Assembly (NCBI GenBank): GCA_020226215.1
Contig: CM035233.1
Location: forward strand, 50,863,751 to 50,927,750
DNA length: 64,000 bases
Source: Sindora glabra
Taxonomy: Eukaryota; Streptophyta; Magnoliopsida; Fabales; Fabaceae
Direction of reading: 5' to 3'
A program made the position numbers and the translations under genes. This document shows positions 52,518 through 64,000 of this stretch, piece by piece (position 1 is the stretch's first letter; each line of letters starts with the position of its first letter). The notes below the pieces were generated by a model that was not told where the DNA came from, made no database searches, and was given only the letters and a program-made list of their open reading frames with translations.

Positions 52518-54869
52518 AAAGCTTTAAGTTCCTGTGCATACTGAATAGGAAGAAGATAGCTTCTTATAGAATTGAGTGCTATGATTAATATTTGTTATGT
52601 GCTCTAAATCTACCATATCATTCTAATTTTAAAGGGTAAAACTCTATCCCATTAGAGATATTTTTGTAGTTATAATTATATCAATTTGTCTACATTTATC
52701 ATTTCTTACATGTAAAAATTTTGGCAACATCTCTCTATAATTCTCTAAGTGTGTAAACTATATATCAGTATAGTTCACACCTGGAGAATAGTAAAGATGT
52801 TAAGAAATTTCTATAATATCAAATAAAAATCAAATAAATTATTAATAATAATTATATGATATATCCCAAACTGTCCAACTTTGTAGGACAATTTAAGGAT
52901 TGGTTAGCTTATAAAGATTAACTAACCCTTCAATGGGTCTAAGCTTAGAATATAAATGTAATTCTATTTAAAATTATCGTAAAAGTAAATTTACAATAAT
53001 TTTAAACTTACATTACAATTTTATTTTACAATTATTCAAGTGTATTATTATTTGTATTATTGAAATCTTCAATTATCCATATAAATTGTTACCTTTAACA
53101 TTTTAGAATTAGAAATTAAATTTTTGAACCTATTCTACTACATTCATAAGATGCATAGTTAAAATCTTTTAACGAAACATATATTTTATAAATATCGGTG
53201 AATTTTCAAGTGTTCAATGTTATTAAATTTCTATAATTATATAATCATTAAATTGACATGAATTGTATTTTATATGAGAATTCTTAATGACATAAAAATT
53301 TAAATTCTTTTAATCTTTTAAAAATTTCTATTTATATCATTGTAATATTTTTATTAAATATATTTATAAAATTTAAATTTTTTATTTATACATTTTTATT
53401 AAAATATAGTTACCAAGTTATATTTTTTTCAATATTTAATTATATATTTAAAATTTTATTTTAATGTCAATAAGGATTATATAAAATATGTCAATATAGC
53501 CATTATATTTTTACATAATATCTTTATAATTTTTGAATTTTTTAAAATATATAATCACATGTAATCTTATTATTACTTATTTTTATATAATTTGCATGTA
53601 TTTTTTTAGTTCTTATTAATTATTTATATAATATCTAATGTTATTATTGAATATATGAAAATTTAATTTTTTAATTATTTAAAATTTCTTATTCATATAT
53701 TCAGTGTATAATTATTCAAATGTATTGCCATGATTTGAATTTTTTATGTTTACACATTTTCATTAATGTATATTTATTAATTTATATTAATCCAAATGTG
53801 ATTATATATTCAAAATTTTATGTTCATCTAAACATATTTTTTGAAATATATTTATGTAGTTATTATATTTTTATAAGGCATATTTGTATTTATATAATCA
53901 TTATTATTATTATTTATTTCTATAATATCAAATTTTATTATTAATTGTATAAAAATATTGAATTTTTTAATTTATTGAAATGATTCATTTATATAATCAA
54001 TATTTTTTATGTCTTCTATTTTTAATATCTTAATTTTTACCTATATAATATATAATTTTATTTTTTACATATATAAATATTCTAAATTTTGAAAACTTTT
54101 AAAATATTTTATTTATATATTTATAATATTTTCATTTAATGTATTTATAACATTTGAATATTTTATTATATATTTTTATCAAGTTATATTGAAAAAAATT
54201 TAATTATATACCTAAAAGTTTATTTTTATGTCAATATATTTTTAAAATATATTTATATAGTTGTTCTAGTTTTGTACTTCATATTTTAATTTTTATTACA
54301 TTATTGCAATTTTAGAAGTGAAATATAACTAAAAATTTTGTATTTTAAACTACACCCTAAACTATAAAATTTGTAAACAAAAACCTTATAATAATTTTAT
54401 CTCATATCAACTTAACTAAATATTTCATATACATATCATATTATGCAAAATTATAATTTTATCCACTAACTTAATAACGATAAAATTTAAATTCATAAAT
54501 TGTATATAGAAATTAAATTACATAAACACATTTAATGTTTATAAAATATAAAGTCAAATGAAATTTATTTCATATTGAAATAATCATATCATCAAACTAA
54601 ATTAATACATTTTATATTAATCTCCTGATAAATTATATACTCAAATAAAATGTAATAAAATTTGATTCACATACCTCAATAGAATAAATTTATTGATCAA
54701 ATGGAGATCAAACGTTAAACACCCACACCAATTATTAAAAAAAATTATTAATAAAAAATATACTACATTGTAAAAAAAATAAAACTTATGCAAAAAAAAT
54801 AAATAAATCTTACCTTCTCTCTCTGGGTGCTGTCTCTTTCCGTTTCCCATGTGAACGAGATTGAAATGG
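52518..54869. other. Very AT-rich intergenic DNA
   Basis: No gene is recognised. From 53200 to 54250 the sequence is largely TTTATA-type low-complexity DNA in which related strings (AATTTTTTATTTATA, TTTATATAGTTATTATATTTT) recur irregularly, suggesting an old decayed tandem repeat. Confidence 0.5.
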
Positions 54870-55510
54870 CACTAGGGGTTATTTGTAACTAAAGGACTTT
54901 CAATGACAATATTATTCTCAATCGTCATTAAAAAATTATCAGTAAAAACAAGACATTTTCAACAACAATACTATCATTGATAAAAAGTTTTTAGCAAGAA
55001 AATGATAACTTCAACAACAACAATTTTCGTTAGTGAAAATAAAGAAAATTCGACTGCCAATTTAACTAATAAACCACAACAACTTAATTTTCATTGAAAG
55101 CACTTACAATTTTACTGATAACACAATTGTCTGTAAAGTACATGAAAGTTTGTGCAGTACAATTTTCTGGGCATTCTTCTCCGACGACATTATCATCAGT
55201 AAAAATGCCACACTTTTAGCAATATCAAGTAAATTAACGGTCAATTTTTTTTATTTTTACTGACAATAATTGTCATTGTTAAAAATTTCATTTTCTTACC
55301 AAAATTTCTATTTTCATTAATGACGTTGTCGTTGTTATTAGTTCTAACTTAATTTTCAATTAGAAAAGTTCGTGCTCATGGAATTTTGATGTATCACCAA
55401 CAACAATGTTGCTAATAAAAATGTTATTATATATCATCAATAATTGATTTTTTGTTATAACAAAAATTGTCATTGCTGAATTTGTTATTTCTTCTAATGG
55501 TTGTGAGTTT
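54870..55510 (+). mobile_element. CACTA-like terminus with subterminal palindrome array
   Basis: The block starts CACTAGGGGTTATTTGTAAC. After it, about eight imperfect palindromes of 20-30 bases recur every 50-70 bases: AACAATACTATCATTGATAA, AACAACAATTTTCGTTAGTG, TTTTACTGATAACACAATTG, CCGACGACATTATCATCAGT, TTTTACTGACAATAATTGTC, AATGACGTTGTCGTTGTTAT, CAACAACAATGTTGCTAATA and ACAAAAATTGTCATTGCTGA. A consensus near TTTACTGACGACAATTGTCG is typical of En/Spm (CACTA) subterminal repeats bound by the transposase. No TAGTG end is found, so the element is truncated or decayed. Confidence 0.55.
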
Positions 55511-56126
55511 CACAAAAATTAAATATATATACATAAAATTCTGAGATAAAATCTAAGATGTGGAGAAAAAGTAAAGCTTTCGATTAAACATCATAAGCCC
55601 ACTTAAGCTAAAGATGTTGGCTTTTTCCCCCGTTCTTTTGAAATTGTAATAAATTCCATTAATCCTTTGACATTAAACCACATTTACCCTCCCTTACTTA
55701 ACCATCAAGCTGTGTCCTCTCCAATCTACTGCGTGTTTCGTTTGCACTACGTACCACCTTCAACTTCCCTGACTTAAACATCAACATCATTTTGTCCTCT
55801 CTACCTTCGGGTTACTTTTACCACCTGCATACGTTTAAGATAATTGTTCTTTAATCCCTCTGATTACACTTGCAGAATTTCCTTATTTTATTATACTTAT
55901 ATTTCTATATCCTACAACCCTTTGCACAAAACAATCTTTCACCAAAAAATCAGAAAGGAAGGTATTAATCTATTTTACTTGTATTGTACAATAATAAACA
56001 TAAAGAAGCTTATGATCAATTGCAGCTTTAAGCAGTATTTTATTGACTTGATATACATAGCATTTTTATTTAGTAATTCATTATTATTATTATTGTTAAT
56101 GTTGTTAAGCAAACCAAAATTGCTAC
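55511..56126 (-). other. 3' flank of the LOB-domain gene
   Basis: Lies downstream of the LOB-domain stop codon and presumably contains its 3' UTR; no other gene is seen. Confidence 0.4.
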
Positions 56127-56710
56127 TCAACAACGTTGGTGAGGTACGTCATGATTGAAAAGTTGAGGAACATTCCGACTTTCTTGCTCCTCATCTTCCT
56201 CCTCTTGAGAAAACCTGGAGATTTGAAGAGGCTCTAATAAGTTATGTGATATTGAGGGTGCTGTGTCCATGGCAAGGTTGAAGCTTCCGACCGGGTTATT
56301 GAAGCTGCTGCAGCTGCTTATGTTTATGAGGTTATAATTAGTAGAAGCTGATGAATTGATGGAGTAAGCTGGCTGCAAAACTGGATTGTTGAAGTTTGGC
56401 TGCTGCTGTTGTTGCTGTTGCTGTTGTAGCTGTGTGGTCTGAAGTACACTTGCAAAAGCATATTTACTGTTTATCAACTGAGTTTGCACCATTGCTAGTT
56501 CTGCTTGCAGTGATGCCACCTAATTAAATATGGATTAATTATAACAAAGCTCAGATTAGTTTTGATAAATAATTGATAAAATTAACAACTTCGTCCCTGA
56601 AATTTTAAAATGTTGACAAAATTATCTCTAAATTATACGAAGTTATAATTTTGTCTTTAGATAATAATCCGTACATATAATTTCATTATTTTATACAATA
56701 GTTCAGGAAT

Positions 56711-56772
<62 letters not shown>

Positions 56773-57413
56773 AATTGTAGTACATATTGTTATTTAAAAT
56801 GAAATTATAACTTAATAAAAAATTTATAATTTTAGAGATGATATTATTAATTTTAACTAAATATAATTATTATTATGTGGTTATAAGGTCAACTATACTA
56901 AACTACCTACCTAGCAAACTATCTACAACTACCTAAGAGTATCTATAAATTTCACTCTTCCATTCTCACGATCTCGGACTATTCTCTTCATCAATGTTAC
57001 AAATTTAATTGACGGAATACGTACTTTCCAGAGCTCCAGTTCCGGCCACTTAATTTCTTTCTATTTTACAGGTATGAAAAATGCTTCAAATTTACATGTA
57101 CATGTCATGTGACTAAAGGAAATTTTCTATTTTGTGATGTTAGAGCTGCTTTTAATGATCAAATGACTCTGAAAGGCTATTTTCCTTTAAAAAAATGACA
57201 AAAAAGGGAACAAACGGCTCCTTTGTGCTGTTAATGTTTTCAAATGTGACTCCCTTTGAGCCTCCTATGAAACCAATAAAAAGTTAGAATTCAATTAATT
57301 GGAAATGGAACAAGTGAGAAATTGTATATATTTTAGGGTAATGTTATGGAGAGTTATACTTCTTAAGAGATTAAGAATTCATTTGTTTAGTCGGAACATA
57401 TTTTTGATTAAAA

Positions 57414-57472
<59 letters not shown>

Positions 57473-60400
57473 AATGTATGATATGTGATTTACATTAATG
57501 ATTAAAAAAATTAAGATCTAGAAGTATAAAAATGGAAGAAAGCAAATTTCTTTTTGAAATGAGAGAAGTTATTTTCTTCAAATTTTTTACATTTAACATT
57601 GAATAAGTATAATATTTTCTCCTATTTTAATACTTTATAATTATATTTTACAAAAAATACTTTCCGATAAAATAAATAGAGCCTAAAAGTGTATGTAATT
57701 AGATGGAATAGAATGAGGGAATGAGAATGAGAAAAGAAATGGTCCAAAAGTATGTTTACTAGATATTATGAAATGGGAATCATCATTCCCTAAGAAATAA
57801 CCATTCTATCAAATGATGAAATATTCATTTCATAGTGAAAGTGATAAAATAGCTCATTTCCTCATTCTTGAATTAAATTTCTGATAACATTGTCCTTATT
57901 TAATTTTTAAAATTTTAAAATTATTCTTTTTTTATTTGGCAATGTAGTTGAAGCCTTGCACATTTTTCAAAATATTGCTTTTATTATAAGTTTGAAAATA
58001 TTTCAAATTGAAAAAGTATTTTAAACTTCTTCTCAAATATGTTATATCTAATTTTTTCTAACAATGTACAATATTAATCAATACAAAATAAACATCAAAT
58101 TAACTATTTTATCAAATAATGAAATACTTATTTCATAGTGAAAGTAATAGAATAGCTCATTCCTTCATTTTTGGATTGGATTTTTGATAATATTGTCCTT
58201 ATTAAATGTTCAAAATTTTAAAATTGTCCTTTTTTTATTTGGCAATGTAATTGAAGATTTTCACATTTTTTAAAATATTGCTTTTATTATAAGTTTGAAA
58301 TATTTCAAACTAAAAAAATATTTTAAACTTCTTCTCAAATATGTTATATCTTATTTTTTAACAACATACAATATTAATCAATATAAAATAAACATCAAAT
58401 TATTCATATTTTCTTTTAACAATGTATAATATTTTTAACAACATTATAATTCCAATATAAATGAATATAATGCATTCATTAATATATTTTTTAATTGAAT
58501 ATAATATAATATTAAATTAAATTTATTTTAATAATTTAATATATATACAAATAAATTAATCAATTTAACATAAATTATCTATATATTTAAACATTAAAAA
58601 ATTATAAATAAATAAAAATATTATTATCATCTTTCATATAAAAATGTATTAATTTTTACACATTATTTTATTTTTAATTTAAGGATATTATTATTGATAA
58701 TTTTTTTTATTCTATTTCTTATCATACCAAATATAATTATGGAATCATTATTTCATTTTATTTCCTTTCACATTTCTATTTTCATTCCATTCCATTCCAT
58801 TAATGAAATATATTGTAAATATTTTATCATTGAATTATTTTTTTAAATTTTAAAATAAACGGATCAAAATTAAAAATATAAATGGTAATATATTAAATAT
58901 AATCCAATAATAATAATACTTATAAAACATATTATAATATTATCCTATATTTTACTGGTTCTTTAATGGTTGCAAATGAGGGAGTTAAGAAAGTCATTAA
59001 TTAGCATCAAACTTTTCTATACCACTTAGTTGAATATTTTGTAAGGAATGTGCGGTTCAACTTGCATCTGTTTTGACTAACCGACCTTCATTTATGAGTC
59101 AAACTACCGTTCATTCATGTTGGGTAACTGTAACGGAATATACAAATTTTTTATATTACCACTGAATAAAAGTTTGGTGCACCATTATAATAGTTAAATT
59201 TTTTTAACAAATTAAAGAGTATAAATTTGGTGGATTGTCGGCGTAAAATATTTTACATCACTAAATATAAAAATAATATATTATTAAAAAATAATAATTA
59301 AATTTTTAATAATAAAAAATTATAATAATTTTTTGATAATATAGTAATACAAAAATAGATGATAGTATAAAAATAATTTATACTAATTTATAATTTTACA
59401 TTGATAGTAGATTAAATTTAAATTTTAAATTAAAATAGTTAATGTTTACTACAAGGTTGATTTTTTTAAGCATTCTTCAGCGTTTTCGTAAAATTTTAAT
59501 GAATCCCCCGCCATGAATGATTCTTTCATAATTTAAGATAATTTTAGAGTATACATTTGATTTATTATCAATGAAAAATTTTTTAATAATAAAATTAAAA
59601 TTTTTTATTAATAATAAAAGAATTTTAATAATTTTTTAACAATATAATAATATATGGATGAATGATAATATAAAATTAATTTATATTGAAAGTGAATTAA
59701 ATTTAAATATAGATTTATATCAATCAAATATAATTTATCCGTCCAAAAATGATATATTTACATCTAATTTAGGTATATGTTTTGCACAATTTTTTACCGG
59801 TACAGTGAAGTTCGGAGGGGGTAGGATACGATATCAAATATGATATGTGAACAATTATTACGAAGAAATTCTTATATATCTGATGATTATAATATCTCTC
59901 AGTCTGATTAAGATAATGGTGAGTTCTATTATTCATTTTTATCCACCCATATTAAAAGTACGGACAATTCTAAATTACTCTCAGAATTTAGTATTCGGAG
60001 TGATATAGCAAAATACATGCTACTGAATGAAATTATCAAATCATTACTAAAATTTTTGATAATTTTATTTAATGGCTTATATTTTGCCGTACCATTTCAG
60101 ATACCAAACCTTTAGGGATAACTTAATAAGCACTTAAAAATTTAATTTTACAATCTTTAAGACATTAAAAATTGCAAAATCAGACCATTGATTTTTCATT
60201 ATTGAATGAACTGCAAACTGGTACCATGTTTGGATCATACAGTACCTTTTATTAAATATACACAAATATAACATATTTTATGAGCTGGTTTGTTGTGGGA
60301 ACTTCCCTTTATTGAATATTTTCTTTTTCTTATAGTATATACAATGTGCAAGTGCAATATTATATTATATATATTCAATGTGAATGAAAATTAAATCATT

Positions 60401-61006
60401 TTTTTCATCAATCGGTTTTTTTTTTTTTTTGTTTTTTGTTTTTATAAAGTGGTAGAAAGATGAAGTTTTTTAATCTTACCGGATAATATATTAATAGTAT
60501 ATTTGGTTATGAGTAGAGACTCATTCAATGAATTTTTTTTTTCAATTTCAAAAAATAAATCCATGTAGTCCATGGTTAATTATTTGATTTCCCATTATAG
60601 AAAGCAGAGTTAAGCAGCCATTAACTAAAGATCATGTTGTGATAAATTAACTAATAACCTGTTGTTGCAAAGCAAGTATAGTGGACACACAACCATAGAC
60701 CGGGTCGGACAGCCTCGCTTGAGCCTCGTACGTTATAGTAACCACCGCGTCATGGCGGCGGCTCACCGGAATAAGCAACAAAAGTTTTGACACATTGCTA
60801 GCACCAAACACCTTATGCACTGCCGCAAACCTAGCCGCGCCCTGGTCTGAATTAAAATGCGGTGCAAAAACGCAACCACTGATGCACTTCCTCCTCAAGA
60901 ACTTGCAAGCGCCGCAAGGAGACGGAGCAGCTTGTGGCTGCGCCGCCGCCATGGCACGCTTGGCAGCCGCACCCTTACGTTTGGCTCCGGATGATCCGTC
61001 AGCCAT
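56127..61006 (-). CDS. LBD20: Class I LOB-domain transcription factor, 2 exons
   Basis: Predicted 246 residues: exon 1 61006-60659, intron 60658-56520 (4.1 kb, GT-AG), exon 2 56519-56127, joined in phase after Gln116. The LOB domain is complete. Its zinc-binding CX2CX6CX3C is at Cys31, 34, 41 and 45 (CGACKFLRRKCISGC), the GAS block FAAVHKVFGASN at 60-71, and DPVYGC at 101-106. A leucine-zipper-like LX6LX3LX6L is exact at Leu113, 120, 124 and 131 and spans the intron, which marks class I. The N terminus is basic and Ala-rich; the C terminus has a nine-Gln run (148-156) and an acidic EEEDEEQE patch. It should bind DNA in the nucleus as a dimer. Class I members act in organ boundary, lateral-root and vascular development and in jasmonate-linked responses. 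The LBD20 symbol rests on the C-terminal pattern and on linkage to an At3g03770-like gene. Confidence 0.92.
56715..56769. repeat. Compound (AT)n-(AG)n microsatellite in the LOB-gene intron
   Basis: About 13 AT units run directly into about 14 AG units. Confidence 0.95.
57380..57683. mobile_element. MITE (family M1), copy 4, in the LOB-gene intron
   Basis: The right end ACAAAAAATACTTTCCGATA, then AAATAAATAGAGCC, matches the M1 terminus. The left end ATTTGTTTAGTCGGAACATA is a diverged partner. Inside are an (AT)n tract (57418-57469) and the subterminal GAGAAGTTATTTTCTTC and AATAAGTATAATATTTTC blocks seen in the other copies. Confidence 0.55.
57701..58803. mobile_element. MITE with GGAATGGAATGA-type ends and internal duplication, in the LOB-gene intron
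   Basis: The left end AGATGGAATAGAATGAGGGA, then ATGAGAATGAG, is mirrored by the reverse complement of the right end, TAATGGAATGGAATGGAATG followed by AAAATAGAAATG. A segment of about 290 bases occurs twice inside in direct order (about 57805-58090 and 58108-58390), sharing GAAA..TTCATTTCATAGTGAAAGT and TTATTTGGCAATGTA.TTGAAG. Total about 1.1 kb, non-coding. Such AATGGAATG-ended elements are common in plants. Confidence 0.6.
58804..60658. other. Remaining LOB-gene intron sequence
   Basis: AT-rich intron DNA. Two stretches (59170-59460 and 59500-59720) repeat similar AAATTTTTAATAATAAA and GATAATATAAAATTAATTTA motifs and may be decayed MITEs. A short less AT-rich part near 59780-59840 (ACCGGTACAGTGAAGTTCGG) has no recognised function. 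A T-rich run lies at about 60415-60440. Confidence 0.4.
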
Positions 61007-61974
61007 AATGGGCTCTAAGAATATGAAATTGATGGTAGATAGAGAGTAAAAGAGAAAGATGGTGGTGGTGTTGGTTATATGAAGTAATGTGAGAAGTGCA
61101 CGTTAGTCTCATGACAGACAGGGGGTTGGCAAGGTTATTTTGGTAAACTTGTTGTTCATTGAGGGGAAAAAAAGAAAAAATGAAAAAGAGACGTTACGGT
61201 AGGTGGATGTCAAGAAACACTATCTTACTCCTCACCCAAGTGATAAAAATTTTGTTGATACCATGGAAGAATCTCTAGCCATATAATAAAGATTTTAATA
61301 CTACTTTTTAAAATATATATAGATGAATTAAAGATTATAACATCATACTTGAGTAGTTCCTAAAATTAAAGAAGTAATTTTTTAATTTATCAAAAAAATA
61401 ATAGAAAGTAATATTAAAAATATTAATACTACAATAAGATTTGAAAATTTTTCGGATATTAGATGAGGTAAAGTGGTGAGAACAAAATTTTAATTAGCAA
61501 CATCTTAAATCACTCCACAACACTAATTTGTAGAACTTTATGTCACAATTATGACATTTGTATTTATTAATAATTTTGCAGTGCAATCATATTTACAGCA
61601 GCAATTGTTGTTTAAATCCAAGGGTGAGAAGTTTTAGCCCGTTAAAATATAGGTTTAATTATCTTATCTCTCAATTTATGAAAAATTAAATTTTTCTTAT
61701 TTTAACGGAGGAAATAAAAGATACAATAATGCAAATGCATTACATTTATGTGAGATTCATTTGATTGCGAGTCTCATTTATTTATACATTTATTTCTCTT
61801 CTCGTACGTGTGAAAACAAATCATATTTTAGAACATACAGAATTTCTCCGGAAGTAATCAGAGGTTTGTGAAGTTTTTTAACAAAAAAAATCTAAGTGAA
61901 ATTTATTTTGCTCCAAATAATACTTTCCTAAAATTGTAAAAGAGAATCTAAACTCATAAAAATTATGGTTGGGT
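61007..61974 (-). promoter_or_regulatory. Upstream region of the LOB-domain gene
   Basis: Directly upstream of the start codon the minus strand has a pyrimidine-rich leader (CTCTCTATCTACCATC, CACCACCACCATCTTTCTC) preceded by CTTCATATAACC, a possible TATA element about 75 bases upstream of the ATG. Farther out the sequence is AT-rich and no specific site can be named. Confidence 0.35.
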
Positions 61975-62075
61975 GAAGAAAGGAAGAAAGGGGTTTATGG
62001 GAAAGCACAAGAACTGTGAGGGTGCTGCTCTTCGCGTGTGGGAAAGCACGAGAACTGTGAGGCTTATTTATATAA
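61975..62075. repeat. Small tandem duplication
   Basis: GGGAAAGCACAAGAACTGTGAGG (about 61999) is repeated as GGGAAAGCACGAGAACTGTGAGG (about 62040). The segment is GC-richer than its surroundings, but no gene family is recognised. Confidence 0.6.
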
Positions 62076-62272
62076 TCAAAACCTGACGTGCATGGCTCCA
62101 CTCCATTAATCAATCCACATTGTTACTTGTATTATTTAAATTTTTAATTAATAGGCTATAAATGCTACAAAAACTTATATATTTTTTAATCATAAAAGTA
62201 ATTAAACAATTAAATATGTATACACAAAAATTAATAATCAAATCTTAAATATGGTGCACTAGAGTTAAAAAT

Positions 62273-62305
<33 letters not shown>

Positions 62306-63759
62306 TAAAAATAGGATATATTAGTCAAATCCTAAATATATTTTTTCAAAAAAAGAAGAAACTTATGAGACTATTTGTTTTCTGCTAAGTAGTTTTCTGT
62401 TTTTTTATTTTTAAAATCAAAAGAATTTATTTGCCAACTTATTTTTAGAGTCTATTTTTAAAAAATTGTTCTCTAATTGTGTAGCTTAAAAATAAAAATA
62501 ATTTTTAATTATTTTCTGAACTTATTTTTTATTTTAAGTGTTAATTTTATAATTAAATGAAATATTTTTTATTCACAATATCAACTACCCTTTATTCTTT
62601 ATTTTCCTTTAATCCAAAAATAATTTTTAAAAAATGAAAAATAATTTTTAAAAATATAAAAATAAAAATATATCTAAACACACTTTATATATATTAATTC
62701 AAACAAAGAATAGACATATTTATTTGTGCAAGTCTTTTTACATTGGCTCACAAAGGAACTGATGCTTAAAGGGATGACAACTATTGGAAGCTTGAAACTC
62801 TGAGAAATCTTGAGCTGTAAGGTTTTAGAAATAACCAACATATTTATTTCTATGAGATTTTAAACCTCGATTCCTAAGTTAATCGATGTCTAAAGTTATG
62901 TGAGATTGACTAATATTTTTATAATCATGAGAAATTCTTAGTTGTCGATTCATAAGTAATCAATATAAAATATTTTTTGAGTCTGTTTTTTTAATTAAAA
63001 TTCCATGTTAGAAGTCTTACTTTGAATGACTTTTAATTCCTTTCTCAATACCATTCACACTTCATTTGCTTTAATTTCTTTCTCAGTATCACTCACACTT
63101 CATTTGTTTTTGTTGTTTTGAGACCAAAGCCATCGTGCCATCCCTAAACCTTCATTTCAATCATTTCTTTGGTGATTCTGGTGTTAAATGTACCTTAACT
63201 TTGAGTTTGTTATTCGTGTCACCTCAAGTATGGTGTACTTATGTGTTTGCGCCAAATTTGAATATTAGTAGAACATATTAGCTTGCTGAATACATATATA
63301 TATATATATATATATAAACAGAGAGAGAGAGGATTTAGGGCGGTTACATTATCGCTTATTCATGTCTGATTGTTTGGTTTATCATTCCATCCATTGTTGG
63401 TGCATATAGGGTTTAAGGTGTGGTTATATTACAGGGAAATTCTATTGTTCAATAGATGCTCTGTCCAATTTCACTTTCTGGAATATTGATTATATTAAAC
63501 TTGTTTGATTGTTAAATTTCTAACAATACATGCTCTGTTGGATACCAGTTTAAATTTAACGATGGAATTTTGTTTTAGTAACAAACCTAATGTATCATTG
63601 ATAATTACCAATTATGGTTTGATATTCAAGTTATTACTGAATATGCTTAGAAAACTACTGATTATTGTTTGATACTCAAGTTTCAAATTGTAGTGATGAG
63701 GTTGAAACTCTCAAAAAAAAAAAGGGACATATATTCTATTTTTCAAAGTGCTCAAAATA
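62076..63759. other. AT-rich intergenic DNA with microsatellites
   Basis: Contains a (CT)n tract at 62273-62299, an (AT)n tract at 63293-63315 and a short (GA)n run near 63322. Between about 62365 and 62690 the ends ACTATTTGTTTTCTGC and (reverse complement) AAAGTGTGTTTAGATATATT suggest another MITE. No gene is recognised. Confidence 0.45.
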
Positions 63760-64000
63760 AGGAGGGCACCAGTGATCTGGCACTTATGAAGACTCAACCT
63801 TCATGCTTCTAAAGGAGACAAATTAAGGTTAGAGTTCAATGAAAATGGTCAGGCAATTGATCAATCAATATTAAGAATTGATACCCAGTATCAGTACCAG
63901 AAAGACATAAGAGAACACATGGTAAGTTTCCTTGATAAGACAGTTAGAAATAAGCGCATGCATGTGTCGCTACTAATACAGGGCAATATTAATGACACAA
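63760..64000 (+). pseudogene. Fragment resembling a plant Ptta/En-Spm-type transposon protein, cut by the window edge
   Basis: One frame reads GTSDLALMKTQPSCF (63765-63809) and, after a frame change, another reads SKGDKLRLEFNENGQAIDQS and continues without stops to the window end. The pattern 'RG.T…..G.KL.LEFNENGQ.I' is the start of a domain found in plant CACTA-associated (Ptta/En-Spm) proteins, as I remember the family. The frame change suggests decay, though an intron cannot be excluded. The remainder lies outside the window. Confidence 0.4.

Noticed and set aside
60795..61049. 84-codon plus-strand frame opposite LOB exon 1
   Set aside because: Antisense shadow of the LOB domain coding exon.

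Overview
The window looks like nuclear DNA of a eudicot plant. It is very AT-rich outside genes, its genes have GT-AG introns and plant-type proteins, and much of the space is filled by MITEs, LTR-retrotransposon remains and (AT)n microsatellites. Three intact genes can be assembled across introns: a leucine-rich-repeat receptor pseudokinase (7 coding exons, + strand, 8345-13217), a MATH-BTB cullin-3 adaptor (4 exons, + strand, 41110-44311) and a class I LOB-domain transcription factor (2 exons with a 4.1 kb intron, - strand, 56127-61006). From memory, their best Arabidopsis counterparts are At3g03770, BPM4 (At3g03740) and LBD20 (At3g03760), which are neighbours on chromosome 3. The window therefore appears to be an expanded, repeat-filled microsyntenic block. 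The exact species cannot be fixed; a rosid tree or shrub (for example Malpighiales) is a guess.

Layout. 1-7000 is AT-rich intergenic DNA with MITEs. 7000-13700 holds the receptor pseudokinase with two MITEs in its introns. 13900-16230 is a diverged tandem duplication followed by a large MITE. 18650-19910 contains a broken three-exon fragment of an NPH3/RPT2-like gene flanked by inverted repeats. 20297-22255 is a rearranged Harbinger-like MITE with direct and inverted copies. 25973-26389 is a decayed exon of a subfamily-1 ethylene receptor (ETR1/ERS type). 26440-28430 is a decayed Ty1/copia pol on the minus strand. 28719-33393 is a probable solo LTR with a 5 bp target duplication. 34851-35353 is a copia LTR with its primer-binding site. 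35385-38900 is an array of dead copies of the last BPM exon and its 3' flank, 3-9 kb upstream of the living BPM gene. 45660-54870 is repeat-rich DNA with a 512 bp tandem duplication and a GC-richer 25/75 bp minisatellite. 54870-55510 has CACTA-like subterminal palindromes. 56127-61006 is the LOB gene. The right edge carries a piece of a plant transposon-type (Ptta/En/Spm-like) reading frame.

The three intact genes do not form a pathway: they are a cell-surface signalling receptor, a ubiquitin-ligase substrate adaptor and a developmental transcription factor that share ancestral linkage. The most informative material is hidden gene debris (ethylene receptor, NPH3, BPM exon copies), which is visible only by reading through stops and frameshifts. 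No novel molecular system is supported by what I can see. All exon boundaries are read by eye from splice signals and frame; no alignment or transcript data were available.
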